14,229 nt of DNA from Planctomycetaceae bacterium (GCA_947459855.1 CANHFL010000005.1:1-14229); one strand, 5' to 3'. Positions 1 to 6,965 are shown, numbered from the stretch's first letter. A program made the numbers and translations. The notes: generated by a model from the sequence alone, not told the origin.

Positions 1-1399
1 CCCGGATGCGGTCGACCGCGGCCAGGAGTTCCGGCGAGCGGTCGGGGCCGAAGCTGTCGTCGGGAAGGAAGACACGCCAGTCGCTCACGTCGCCGCGCGG
101 GATGCGCACGGTGTCGCCGGCGTGCATGTCCTGGCGCGTGACGGGGTCGTCGACCAGCGCGGCCTCGACGGTGTCGCCGTCGAAGCGGTGCACCACGAAC
201 CACCCCTGTTCGCGGCGGTCGTGCTCGTCGGCGCCGCCCACGGGCGCCTGCACGTGGAAGGCGCTGTCGGCCAGCGCATGCACCGCGGCGTCCTGCGCGC
301 GGCGGACGCTGGCGAACGCGGTGGCGAACGCGGGCCACGTGCGCTGCGCGCGGCGCTCGCTGGCCTCGGCGGCGTGCTCGCTGGCGTAGAGCACCACGCG
401 GCCGGTCTCCATGCGCTCGACCAGCGTGCGCGGCCACGTCCAGATCGGCTTGAACTTGCCTTCCTTCTCCGGGGCGCAGATGACGGCGCGCACGCCCATC
501 AGCGAGCCGTCGCCGTCCTCGCGGGCCACCTCGCGGAAGGCGCGCGAGCCGGGCACCTCGTCGGGCACGAACTGCGCGACTCGCTCCCACGGCACCAGCG
601 CGACGTACGCGTCGGGGCCGACCTCGAGCGGCTCCTCGGGCGCCGGCGGCGCTTCCTCCAGCAGCAGGCTCGCGACGTGGTTCATCAGCACCGCCGCGGG
701 CTGCGAGAGGTTGCCGGGAACCTCGAGCATCTCCAGCTCGGGCACGCCGCAGCGCGCCAGGCCGGTGGTGAACAGCATCATCGGGGCCTTCTCGTCCTCG
801 GTCGTCGTCACTGCAGTGATCGACCACAGGTGCTCGTCGTTCGGCACGGCGTCGGAGACCAGGAACTGCTGTTCCAGCTCGGCGCGCGGGAAGCGGCGCG
901 CGGTGGTCACGTCCAGGATGCCCGCGACGTCCGGCATCGCGCCGGCGATCATCGCCATCACGTGGAAGTACTCGGCGTGCGCCTCGCCGGGCTCCAGCAC
1001 GGTCTGCACGCCGATCACCCACTTGCACGCGGCCATCGCGGAGTCGGGCAGCTGGCCGGCGTCGGCCTGCACGGCGCGCTCGGTCCAGAAGACCACGGGC
1101 GCCAGGATGCCGGGGATCTTGGCGACGAACGCCCAGAGCATGCCCTCGTCGGGCTCGGGCTGCGCGGCGTCGACGTCCAGCTCCCGGCCGACCCAGCCGG
1201 CGATCGCGTTGCCGACCTCCTCGCGGGTGGGCGGCTCGGGGTGCGGCCAGAAGGCCACCCATGCGCTGGGGACCAGGGTGGGCAGCTCCCACGCGCGCTC
1301 GTCGTTGGGCAGGTCGGTGCCGGGCTGGCGCTCGTGGCCGGGCCGCTGCTCGTCGCCGGGCGTGGGCTCGTCGGCGGGCTGTTCGTCGGGTTCGGCCAT
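1..1399 (-). CDS. DUF2314-like domain protein, 3' end beyond window
   Basis: This minus-strand frame is open from an ATG at 1399 to the window edge, giving 466 residues without a stop, so the C-terminus is missing. Codon use (G/C at third positions) fits a real gene. The N-terminus is Pro/Glu/Asp-rich and probably disordered (about 1-35). A long central region follows with Trp-rich stretches and a GLARCGVPELEMLEVPGN segment near residue 217, similar in style to DUF4026/DUF4261-type proteins. Residues about 398-445 (from GWFVVHRF, W400, to DVSDWRVF, W441) match the DUF2314 pattern, in which a small beta-rich unit has an acidic 'DDPV' and ends in 'SDW'. No signal peptide or membrane segment is seen. 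The biochemical function is unknown. A second in-frame ATG lies at 1411. The one at 1399 is preferred because a TACGAT -10-like box ends 10 nt before it and would overlap the longer start. The gene is divergent from leuS with a 50-bp gap. Confidence 0.75.
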   Translation of the reverse strand, partial: MAEPDEQPADEPTPGDEQRPGHERQPGTDLPNDERAWELPTLVPSAWVAFWPHPEPPTREEVGNAIAGWVGRELDVDAAQPEPDEGMLWAFVAKIPGILAPVVFWTERAVQADAGQLPDSAMAACKWVIGVQTVLEPGEAHAEYFHVMAMIAGAMPDVAGILDVTTARRFPRAELEQQFLVSDAVPNDEHLWSITAVTTTEDEKAPMMLFTTGLARCGVPELEMLEVPGNLSQPAAVLMNHVASLLLEEAPPAPEEPLEVGPDAYVALVPWERVAQFVPDEVPGSRAFREVAREDGDGSLMGVRAVICAPEKEGKFKPIWTWPRTLVERMETGRVVLYASEHAAEASERRAQRTWPAFATAFASVRRAQDAAVHALADSAFHVQAPVGGADEHDRREQGWFVVHRFDGDTVEAALVDDPVTRQDMHAGDTVRIPRGDVSDWRVFLPDDSFGPDRSPELLAAVDRIR

Positions 1400-1409
1400 C
1401 GGTCGGTGC

Positions 1410-1415
1410 ATCGTA
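1410..1415 (-). promoter_or_regulatory. -10-like box of the DUF2314-like gene
   Basis: TACGAT reads on the minus strand and is followed by 10 nt and then the ATG at 1399. No Shine-Dalgarno sequence lies between. It fits the TAnnnT layout seen before four other first genes in this window, and suggests a transcript starting at or next to the start codon. No convincing -35 is visible. Confidence 0.4.
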
Positions 1416-1434
1416 GGGCCACGGGCGGCTGAAG

Positions 1435-1440
1435 TAGCAT
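1435..1440 (+). promoter_or_regulatory. -10-like box of leuS, possible leaderless start
   Basis: TAGCAT is followed by exactly 9 nt and the leuS ATG. The 9 nt (CGCACCCCC) contain no ribosome binding site. A start of transcription 7-9 nt downstream of a -10 element would fall at or beside the ATG. No -35 is recognisable. This box and the oppositely oriented TACGAT at 1410-1415 make the 50-bp gap a compact divergent promoter. Confidence 0.45.
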
Positions 1441-1449
1441 CGCACCCCC

Positions 1450-4290
1450 ATGTCCGCCCAGAACGAGACGCCGTTCCGCTACACCGCCGCCGTCGCCGAG
1501 GAACTGGAGACGCGCTGGCAGGCCGCATGGGAGGCCGGGAACGCGTACCGGCAGCCGAACCCCGGCGAGCCCGGCTTCGACGGATCCAAGCCGAAGTTCT
1601 ACTGCCTGGACATGTTCCCCTACCCGTCGGGCGCGGGGCTCCACGTGGGCCACCCCGAGGGCTACACCGCCACCGACATCCTGTGCCGCTACAAGCGCGC
1701 GAAGGGCTTCAACGTCCTGCACCCGATGGGCTGGGACGCGTTCGGCCTGCCCGCCGAGCAGTACGCCATCCAGACCGGCGTGCACCCCGAGGTGACGACG
1801 AAGAAGGCGATCGACAACTTCCGCCGCCAGCTCAAGCGCTTCGGCTTCAGCTACGACTGGTCGCGCGAGTTCGCGACGATCGACCCCGAGTACTACCGCT
1901 GGACGCAGTGGATCTGGCTGCTGGCCTACGGCAGCTGGTTCGACCCGAAGGCGAACGCGGCGCGGCCGATCGCGGAGCTCGAGGCGGCGCTGGCGAAGGA
2001 GGACCGGGCGATCGCGGTGGGCGGCGCCACGAAGAAGTGGAGCGCCTGCACGAAGCGCGAGCGGCAGGCGTACCTGGACGGCTTCCGCCTGGCGTACATC
2101 GGCACGCAGACCGTCAATTGGTGCCCGAAGCTGGGCACCGTGCTGGCGAACGAGGAAGTGATCGACGGCCGCAGCGAGCGCGGCGGGTTCCCCGTGGTGC
2201 GCATGCCGCTGCGGCAGTGGATGTTCCGCATCACCGCGTACGCCGACCGGCTGATCTCCGACCTGGCGCTGATCGACTGGCCCGAGAGCACGCGCACGAT
2301 GCAGGCCGAGTGGATCGGTCGCAGCGAGGGCGCCGAGATCCGCTTCGCGGTGGACGGCGAGTCCGAGCCGCTGACCGTGTTCACCACGCGCCCGGACACG
2401 CTCTTCGGCGCGACGTACATGGTGGTCGCGCCCGAGCACCCCCTGGTGACGCACGCGATCGCGCGCGGCGAGGGCGGCGCGGACGCGGCGCGCCTGGCGG
2501 AATACGTGGCGTGGGCGAAGAACCGCGCGGACATCGACCGTCAGGAGGCGAAGAAGAAGACCGGCGTGCCGACCGGCCTGTTCGCGGTGAACCCCGCGAC
2601 GGGCGCGCGTATCCCGGTGTGGACGGCCGACTACGTGCTGATGGGCTACGGCACCGGCGCGATCATGGCCGTGCCCGCGCACGACGAGCGCGACTTCGAG
2701 TTCGCCAAGGCCTTCGACCTGCCCGTGGTGCAGGTGGTCGAGATCGCCGGCACGCCGTGGACCGGCGAGGCCGCCACGTGCGGCGAGGGCCGCGCGGTGC
2801 ACAGCGCGAACGCGGCGACGGGGCTGGCGATCGACGGCCTGGCGACGGCGGACGCGAAGCGCGCGGTGATCGCGTGGCTCGAGGCGAAGGGCATCGGCCG
2901 CCTGCGCGTGAACTACCGCCTGCGCGACTGGCTGTTCAGCCGCCAGCGCTACTGGGGCGAGCCGTTCCCGGTGGTGTTCGACGCCGAGGGCTGCCACTGG
3001 CCGGTCTCGAACGCGGCGCTGCCAGTCGTGCTGCCGGCGCTGGCCGACTACAAGCCGGTGGAGAGCGACACACCGCAGCCGCCGCTGGCGAAGGCGCGCG
3101 AGTGGGTGCACACGACGGCCGGCGAGGCTGGCGTGGACCCCGCGCTGCTGCCGCCGGGCACGCCCGTCGTGCGCGAGACGAACACCATGCCGGGCTGGGC
3201 CGGCAGCTGCTGGTACTACCTGCGCTATTGCTCGCCGCACGACTCGGGGCACTTCGTGGCGCCCGAGGCGGAACGGTACTGGATGGTGTCCAGGAAGAAG
3301 AGCGGAGAGCCGCATGCGGGCGGCGTGGACCTCTACGTCGGCGGCGCGGAGCACGCGGTGCTGCACCTGCTGTACGCGCGGTTCTGGCACAAGGTGCTGT
3401 TCGACCTGGGGCAGGTGAGCACGCCCGAGCCGATGGGCAAGCTGTTCCACCAGGGGTTGATCACCAGCCACGCGTTCCAGCGCGAGGACGGCGGCCTGGT
3501 GCCGGTGGACGAGGTGGAGGAGCGCGGCGAGGGCCAGTTCTTCGAGAAGGCCGGCGGCGCGAAGGTCGCGAAGATCATCGCGAAGATGTCGAAGAGCCTG
3601 CGCAACGTGGTGAACCCGGACGACGTGATCGCCGAGTACGGCGCGGACACGTTCCGGCTCTACGAGATGTACATGGGGCCGCTCGAGGCGTCGAAGCCGT
3701 GGAACACGCGCGACATCGTGGGCGTGTTCCGCTTCCTGCAGCGCGCGTGGCGACTGGCGGTGGACGAGCGGACGGGCGCGGTGCTGTGCGCGGCGCACGC
3801 GGACCCGAAGCTCGAGAAGCAGCTGCACCGGATGGTCGCGAAGGTCGGGCAGGACATCGAGTCGCTCGGCTTCAACACGGCGATCGCGGCGATGATCGAG
3901 CTGGTGAACGCGGCGACGCGGCCGACCGAGATGGCGGACCCCGCGCAGGGCGGCCTGACGCGCGACCAGCTGGGGCGCTTCGTGTGCGTGCTGGCGCCGT
4001 TCGCGCCGCACATGGCCGAGGAGCTGTGGAGCAGGCTGGGCTTCGAGGGCAGCGTGACCGCCGCGGCGTGGCCGGCATACGACCCGGCGATGCTGGTGGA
4101 CGACGAGGTCGAGATCGCGGTGCAGGTGCAGGGCAAGGTGCGCGCGCGCATCATGGTCCCCGCGAAGGCGCCGCCCGCCGAGGTCGAGGCGCTGACGCTC
4201 GCGCACCCGGACGTGATCCCGCACCTGGCCGGCAAGCAGCCGAAGAAGGTGATCGTGGTGCCGGGGCGGATGGTGAACGTGGTCGTGTAG
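1450..4290 (+). CDS. leuS: Leucine--tRNA ligase (LeuRS)
   Basis: Class Ia aminoacyl-tRNA synthetase that charges tRNA-Leu with leucine in the cytoplasm. The 946 residues carry the HIGH-type motif HVGH at 65-68 after the PYPSGAG segment and the KMSKS loop at 712-716. The CP1 editing domain has the threonine-rich TTRPDT at 312-317 and VPAHDERD at 408-415, whose final Asp corresponds to the editing-site aspartate. The protein ends with the LeuRS-specific C-terminal domain (VQVQGKVRARI onward). It is longer than E. coli LeuRS (860 residues), partly from extra sequence at about 160-215 (ARPIAELEAALAKEDRA and following), which also occurs in LeuRS of Bacteroidetes/planctomycete type. The start is fixed by the ATG 9 nt after a TAGCAT box; there is no SD. 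The TAG stop is the last three bases of the GTAG that opens the left REP of the RAYT cassette. Convergent with folC. Confidence 0.98.
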   Translation: MSAQNETPFRYTAAVAEELETRWQAAWEAGNAYRQPNPGEPGFDGSKPKFYCLDMFPYPSGAGLHVGHPEGYTATDILCRYKRAKGFNVLHPMGWDAFGLPAEQYAIQTGVHPEVTTKKAIDNFRRQLKRFGFSYDWSREFATIDPEYYRWTQWIWLLAYGSWFDPKANAARPIAELEAALAKEDRAIAVGGATKKWSACTKRERQAYLDGFRLAYIGTQTVNWCPKLGTVLANEEVIDGRSERGGFPVVRMPLRQWMFRITAYADRLISDLALIDWPESTRTMQAEWIGRSEGAEIRFAVDGESEPLTVFTTRPDTLFGATYMVVAPEHPLVTHAIARGEGGADAARLAEYVAWAKNRADIDRQEAKKKTGVPTGLFAVNPATGARIPVWTADYVLMGYGTGAIMAVPAHDERDFEFAKAFDLPVVQVVEIAGTPWTGEAATCGEGRAVHSANAATGLAIDGLATADAKRAVIAWLEAKGIGRLRVNYRLRDWLFSRQRYWGEPFPVVFDAEGCHWPVSNAALPVVLPALADYKPVESDTPQPPLAKAREWVHTTAGEAGVDPALLPPGTPVVRETNTMPGWAGSCWYYLRYCSPHDSGHFVAPEAERYWMVSRKKSGEPHAGGVDLYVGGAEHAVLHLLYARFWHKVLFDLGQVSTPEPMGKLFHQGLITSHAFQREDGGLVPVDEVEERGEGQFFEKAGGAKVAKIIAKMSKSLRNVVNPDDVIAEYGADTFRLYEMYMGPLEASKPWNTRDIVGVFRFLQRAWRLAVDERTGAVLCAAHADPKLEKQLHRMVAKVGQDIESLGFNTAIAAMIELVNAATRPTEMADPAQGGLTRDQLGRFVCVLAPFAPHMAEELWSRLGFEGSVTAAAWPAYDPAMLVDDEVEIAVQVQGKVRARIMVPAKAPPAEVEALTLAHPDVIPHLAGKQPKKVIVVPGRMVNVVV

Positions 4291-4312
4291 GACGGAACCC
4301 GGTTGACCGGGT
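4287..4312 (+). repeat. Left REP (26-bp inverted repeat, outer GTAG)
   Basis: Starts GTAGGACGG and continues into a perfect hairpin with stem AACCCGG / CCGGGTT (4297-4303 and 4308-4314) and loop TTGA. It is identical over 26 bp to the reverse complement of 5156-5181. The TAG of the GTAG is the leuS stop codon. The hairpin starts 6 nt after that stop and could also act as a 3' end stabiliser or weak terminator; no U-tract follows. Confidence 0.8.
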
Positions 4313-4345
4313 TGGCCCTGATTCCCGGGTTCACCCGCCCGCTAC
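4313..4345 (-). repeat. Possible second, inverted REP-like half on the left flank
   Basis: Read on the minus strand from 4345 this begins GTAGCGGGCGGGTGAACCC, so the left flank as a whole starts with GTAG (4287) and ends with CTAC (4342-4345). The GGGT/ACCC arms have only 2 nt between them, so the hairpin is poor. It is listed as a possible degenerate BIME partner of the left REP, with low certainty. Confidence 0.3.
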
Positions 4346-4370
4346 CCGTGTTTGCACGTGGCGCGAACGA

Positions 4371-4386
4371 GCGCCCATGCGGGCGC
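4371..4386. repeat. Short hairpin upstream of the transposase
   Basis: A perfect 6-bp stem GCGCCC/GGGCGC with loop ATGC lies in the 155-bp gap between the leuS stop and the transposase start. No T-run follows on either strand, so it is not a convincing terminator. The rest of that gap holds the left REP flank and no gene; an in-frame upstream ATG at 4377 sits in the loop. Confidence 0.35.
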
Positions 4387-4445
4387 CCCCCTGCGAAACA
4401 GCCGTGGAATCCGCTGCGGCTCCAATCGGCCCCGAACATGACCGC

Positions 4446-5120
4446 ATGGGCCACCGTCCACGTGTCATCGTCCCAGGGTTCCCTTACCACGTCACTCACC
4501 GCGCCAACCACCGTTCGCCGATCTTCACCACCGACCGGCAGCGCGCGACCTACGTGTCGATCATGCTCCGATGGCAGGCGCGTTGCGGCGTGAAGGTTGC
4601 GGCCTTCGTGATCATGCCGAATCATGTTCACTTCATCGTCGTCTGCCCGACCGAGAATGCCCTGTCGAACTGGATCCGAAACGGCCATCGCGAGTATTCG
4701 CTCTGGCTGAACACGGAAGCGGGCACTTCCGGGCAGAACTGGGAGGGGCGCTACTACTCGGTGTTGATGGACGAGCGACACTGTCTGAACGCGCTCCGCT
4801 ACGTCGAACAGAACCCCGTACGCGCCGGGATCGTGGAACTGCCTTGGGAGTGGCATTGGTCAAGTGCGGCCTGGCACACCGGGATGGGGCCGCGGCCGGA
4901 ACTCATCAACCTCGATCTCCGCTCGCCCGGCACGACTCCCGCCGAGTGGCGAGGATTCATCCAGGAACGCGAGGGAGAGGCCTTCGGGATCGCCCTGCGC
5001 GAGTGCCAAGGCACGGGCAAGCCCTTCGCGGACGAGGCGTGGATCCGCCGGATGGAGAAGGAACACCAACTACGGATGGCGCAGGGCTCGCAACGAAGGA
5101 CAGATGTCGCGAATCCGTAG
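4446..5120 (+). CDS. REP-associated tyrosine transposase (RAYT, Y1_Tnp/IS200-like fold)
   Basis: Encodes 224 residues of the TnpA_REP family, HUH-type single-strand DNA nucleases that act on REP hairpins. The opening MGHRPRVIVPGFPYHVTHR matches the usual family start. The HUH metal site is HVH at 60-62 inside FVIMPNHVHFIV. The predicted nucleophile is Y119 in RYVEQNPVRAGIV, followed by the WHWSSAAWH segment (about 136-144). The C-terminal TGKPFADEAWIRRMEK resembles the family's 'tGrPlG..F...LE' tail. All key residues are present, so the enzyme looks intact. An in-frame ATG at 4377 would add 23 residues (CETAVESAAAP...) unlike the family, so 4446 is preferred; neither start has an SD. The gene lies between inverted REPs, its G+C is lower than its neighbours', and its own TAG stop is again part of a GTAG. 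Confidence 0.93.
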   Translation: MGHRPRVIVPGFPYHVTHRANHRSPIFTTDRQRATYVSIMLRWQARCGVKVAAFVIMPNHVHFIVVCPTENALSNWIRNGHREYSLWLNTEAGTSGQNWEGRYYSVLMDERHCLNALRYVEQNPVRAGIVELPWEWHWSSAAWHTGMGPRPELINLDLRSPGTTPAEWRGFIQEREGEAFGIALRECQGTGKPFADEAWIRRMEKEHQLRMAQGSQRRTDVANP

Positions 5121-5143
5121 CACGTCCCGTGCAGGCGCGGGAC
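5117..5143 (+). repeat. REP-like GTAG plus hairpin at the transposase stop
   Basis: GTAG at 5117-5120 contains the transposase stop codon and is followed 3 nt later by a hairpin, GTCCCG (5124-5129) / CGGGAC (5138-5143), with an 8-nt loop. The layout (GTAG, short spacer, stem-loop) is that of a REP, but the sequence differs from the flanking pair. With the right REP it gives a flank that starts GTAG and ends CTAC, as in a BIME. It could also serve as the gene's transcription end. Confidence 0.4.
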
Positions 5144-5155
5144 TTGGGCGGGCAG

Positions 5156-5181
5156 ACCCGGTCAACCGGGTTCCGTCCTAC
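5156..5181 (-). repeat. Right REP (26-bp inverted repeat, outer GTAG)
   Basis: Perfect reverse complement of 4287-4312. Read on the minus strand it starts GTAGGACGG and forms a stem ACCCGG/CCGGGT around TTGA. The folC stop codon TAG (5180-5178) is the last three bases of the GTAG, in the same phase as the leuS stop at the other end. The 57 bp between the transposase stop and the folC stop hold only this and the REP-like hairpin. Confidence 0.8.
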
Positions 5182-6950
5182 TTCCTCTCGCCCAGGTACT
5201 TCAGTGCTTCGCCGACGACGTAGAAGCTTCCCGTCACGCAGATGAGGTCCTCGCGGCTGACCGCGCGGATCGCCATCTCGATGGCCTCGGGGACGCTGCG
5301 GGCGATCTGGCTCATCTTGCCGCTGCGCTCCTGGAAGAGCTTCTGCAGGTCCTCCGGGCTGGCGGCGCGCGGCGTGGTCGCGGCACGGGTGAAGATCACC
5401 TTGTCCGCGCCCAGGTTGACCTTGTCGATCATCTCGCCGATGTCCTTGTCCGCGCAGCAGCCGAAGATGCACACCATGCTGTCGTACGGCACGTGCGCAC
5501 CGACGCAGCGCATCAGGGCGTTCATCGCGCTGGGGTTGTGCGCGCCGTCGCACAGGATGCGTGGGCGCGAGGAGACCAGCTCCATGCGGCCCGGCACCTT
5601 GGTCGCGGCAAGTCCGGCGGTCAGCTTGTCGTCGGGCACCTCGAATCCGAAGCCCTTCAGGACGTCGATCGCCGCCAGCGCCAGGCCGCAGTTGGCCGCC
5701 TGGTGCTCGCCCGGCATCGGCACCGGTACGTGCTCCAGCCGGCTGGTCTTGGTGTACATGCAGACGCGCGTATGCGGCCCCAGGTCGGGCGTCACGCAGA
5801 AGCGGCTGCTGAACTCGATGTCCTTGTTGACGATGCGCAGGTCCGCGCCGACCTCGGCGGCGACCTCGCGCATCACTGCGTCGACCTCGGGGTCCTGCTC
5901 GAAGAACAGCGCGGGTACGCCCTTCTTGAAGATGCCCGCCTTCTCGCGCGCGATCAGCTGCTTGGTCGCACCCAGCAGCTTCGTGTGGTCCAGGTCGATG
6001 CCCGTGATGATGCTCACGAGCGGCGTGATGACGTTGGTCGAGTCCAGGCGACCGCCCAGGCCGACCTCGATCACCGCGATGTCGACGGCCTTCTCGGCGA
6101 AGTGGCAGAACCCGGCCGCGGTCATGATCTCGAAGAACGTCGGCTGCTCGCCGATCTTCTCGGCGGCCTTCGCGACCTCGCGGACCGTCTCGACGAACTC
6201 GGTCTTCGCGATCAGGTGGCCGTCGATCTGGATGCGCTCCCGGATGTCGATGAGGTGCGGGCTGGTGTAGACGCCCGTCGCGTAGCCGGCGGCGCGCAGC
6301 ATCGACGACACCATCGTGACGGTGCTGCCCTTGCCGTTGGTGCCGGCCACGTGCACGGTCTTGACCTTCTCGTGCGGGTTGCCGAGCGCCGCCAGCAGCT
6401 TGCGCATGCGGTCGAGCTTGAACGTCTGCTCGCCGTACTTCACGCTGCGGGCGCGCTCGAAGTCGGGCCGAGCGGCCAGGTAGCGCATCGCGGCGTTGAG
6501 CGTGGTGATCTCGGCGGCCTTCGGCGGCTCGGGGACCGCGATCGGCTTCGGCTCGGCTACGGCGGCGGCCTTCGACGGCACGGCGGGCTTGGTCGCGGCG
6601 GCCGGCTTGGCCGCGGACGCCACCTTCGCGGGCGCGGACGGCTTGGCAGCCACGGCAGGCTTCGCGGCCGTCACCGGCTTGGCGACAACCACGGGCTTCG
6701 CAACCGCCACGGGCCTCGCACCCGCCACGGGCTTCGCGGCCACCGTCGACCTGGCAGCGGACGGCGCGCCCTTCGCGGGCACCACGACCTTCGCCGGAGC
6801 CGCGGACTTGGCGGCGGGCTTCGCGGCGACCGCCGCGCCCTTCCCGCCGGTTCCGGACTTCGACTTGGTGCCTTGGGGGGCACTCTTGACCGCTGCGGAC
6901 GACTTCTTCGAACCCGCGCCAGTGGCGCGCGTGGTGGTCACCTTGGCCAT
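5178..6950 (-). CDS. folC: Folylpolyglutamate synthase/dihydrofolate synthase with AKP-rich N-terminal tail
   Basis: Mur-ligase family enzyme that adds glutamate to folates (and often to dihydropteroate) using ATP. Of 590 residues, the catalytic part runs from about 148 to the end. It shows the P-loop GTNGKGS at 203-209, SPHL at 230-233, EVGLGGRLDSTN at 295-306, DHTKLLG at 321-327, REKAGI at 335-340, GEHQAAN at 414-420, and CDGAHNP at 467-473 in the C-terminal domain. Residues 1 to about 147 are not part of FolC. They are Ala/Lys/Pro/Val-rich with many KPx-spaced units, like the tails of bacterial histone H1-like proteins, and probably disordered and basic. The frame is continuous and the ATG at 6950 has a TAGACT box 9 nt upstream and no SD, so the tail looks like part of the protein. 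A shorter start near M155 is possible but lacks signals. The stop is supplied by the right REP. Confidence 0.93.
   Translation of the reverse strand: MAKVTTTRATGAGSKKSSAAVKSAPQGTKSKSGTGGKGAAVAAKPAAKSAAPAKVVVPAKGAPSAARSTVAAKPVAGARPVAVAKPVVVAKPVTAAKPAVAAKPSAPAKVASAAKPAAATKPAVPSKAAAVAEPKPIAVPEPPKAAEITTLNAAMRYLAARPDFERARSVKYGEQTFKLDRMRKLLAALGNPHEKVKTVHVAGTNGKGSTVTMVSSMLRAAGYATGVYTSPHLIDIRERIQIDGHLIAKTEFVETVREVAKAAEKIGEQPTFFEIMTAAGFCHFAEKAVDIAVIEVGLGGRLDSTNVITPLVSIITGIDLDHTKLLGATKQLIAREKAGIFKKGVPALFFEQDPEVDAVMREVAAEVGADLRIVNKDIEFSSRFCVTPDLGPHTRVCMYTKTSRLEHVPVPMPGEHQAANCGLALAAIDVLKGFGFEVPDDKLTAGLAATKVPGRMELVSSRPRILCDGAHNPSAMNALMRCVGAHVPYDSMVCIFGCCADKDIGEMIDKVNLGADKVIFTRAATTPRAASPEDLQKLFQERSGKMSQIARSVPEAIEMAIRAVSREDLICVTGSFYVVGEALKYLGERK
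6640..6747 (-). repeat. Degenerate 18-bp tandem repeat inside folC
   Basis: Six adjoining 18-bp units begin at 6640, 6658, 6676, 6694, 6712 and 6730, each starting GGCTTCG, GGCCTCG or GGCTTGG on the plus strand. They encode the Ala-Lys-Pro-Val repeat of the FolC tail. Since 18 is a multiple of three, gain or loss of units keeps the frame. Confidence 0.7.
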
Positions 6951-6959
6951 AGACGGAGC

Positions 6960-6965
6960 AGTCTA
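6960..6965 (-). promoter_or_regulatory. -10-like box of folC, possible leaderless start
   Basis: TAGACT on the minus strand is followed by 9 nt (GCTCCGTCT) and the ATG at 6950; no SD is present. The 97-bp gap to hrpB (6951-7047) has a locally A/T-richer part around 6960-7010, as expected for a promoter, and no clear terminator for hrpB. No -35 is convincing. Confidence 0.45.

Larger units (their letters stand above)
4287..5181 (+). mobile_element. REP/RAYT cassette (transposase gene between inverted REPs)
   Basis: An 895-bp unit bounded by a perfect 26-bp inverted repeat (4287-4312 and 5156-5181) that encloses one Y1-type transposase gene. Each outer end begins GTAG, the tetranucleotide that precedes the hairpin in REP elements and that RAYT proteins are known to recognise and cleave next to. 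G+C is lower inside: 107 of 180 bases at 4561-4740 are G or C, against 49 of 60 at 2761-2820 in leuS. No direct target duplication is apparent, as expected for Y1 single-strand transposition. The unit exactly fills the gap between the stop codons of leuS and folC. Whether it still moves, or now only sustains REP sequences elsewhere in the genome, cannot be told from one copy. Confidence 0.75.

Noticed and set aside
122..1432. A plus-strand 436-codon open frame over the first gene
   Set aside because: The minus-strand frame over the same bases gives a well-composed protein with a DUF2314-like end, while this one is His/Arg/Gly-rich without any recognisable domain.
1015..4224. A 1069-codon minus-strand open frame antisense to leuS
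   Set aside because: His/Arg/Leu/Ala-rich composition without any motif. It lies opposite a definite leuS and is a G+C artefact.
4371..4386. The GCGCCC/GGGCGC hairpin as a leuS terminator
   Set aside because: It is 80 nt after the stop, short, and has no T-run.
411..5120. A very long plus-strand open frame running from before leuS into the transposase
   Set aside because: Only its last 225 codons (4446-5120) look like protein. The rest is Arg/Ala/Gly-rich shadow over leuS and the minus-strand gene, caused by high G+C with few stops.
4571..5245. An alternative plus-strand frame overlapping the transposase
   Set aside because: It lacks the HUH and Tyr motifs that are intact in the other frame.
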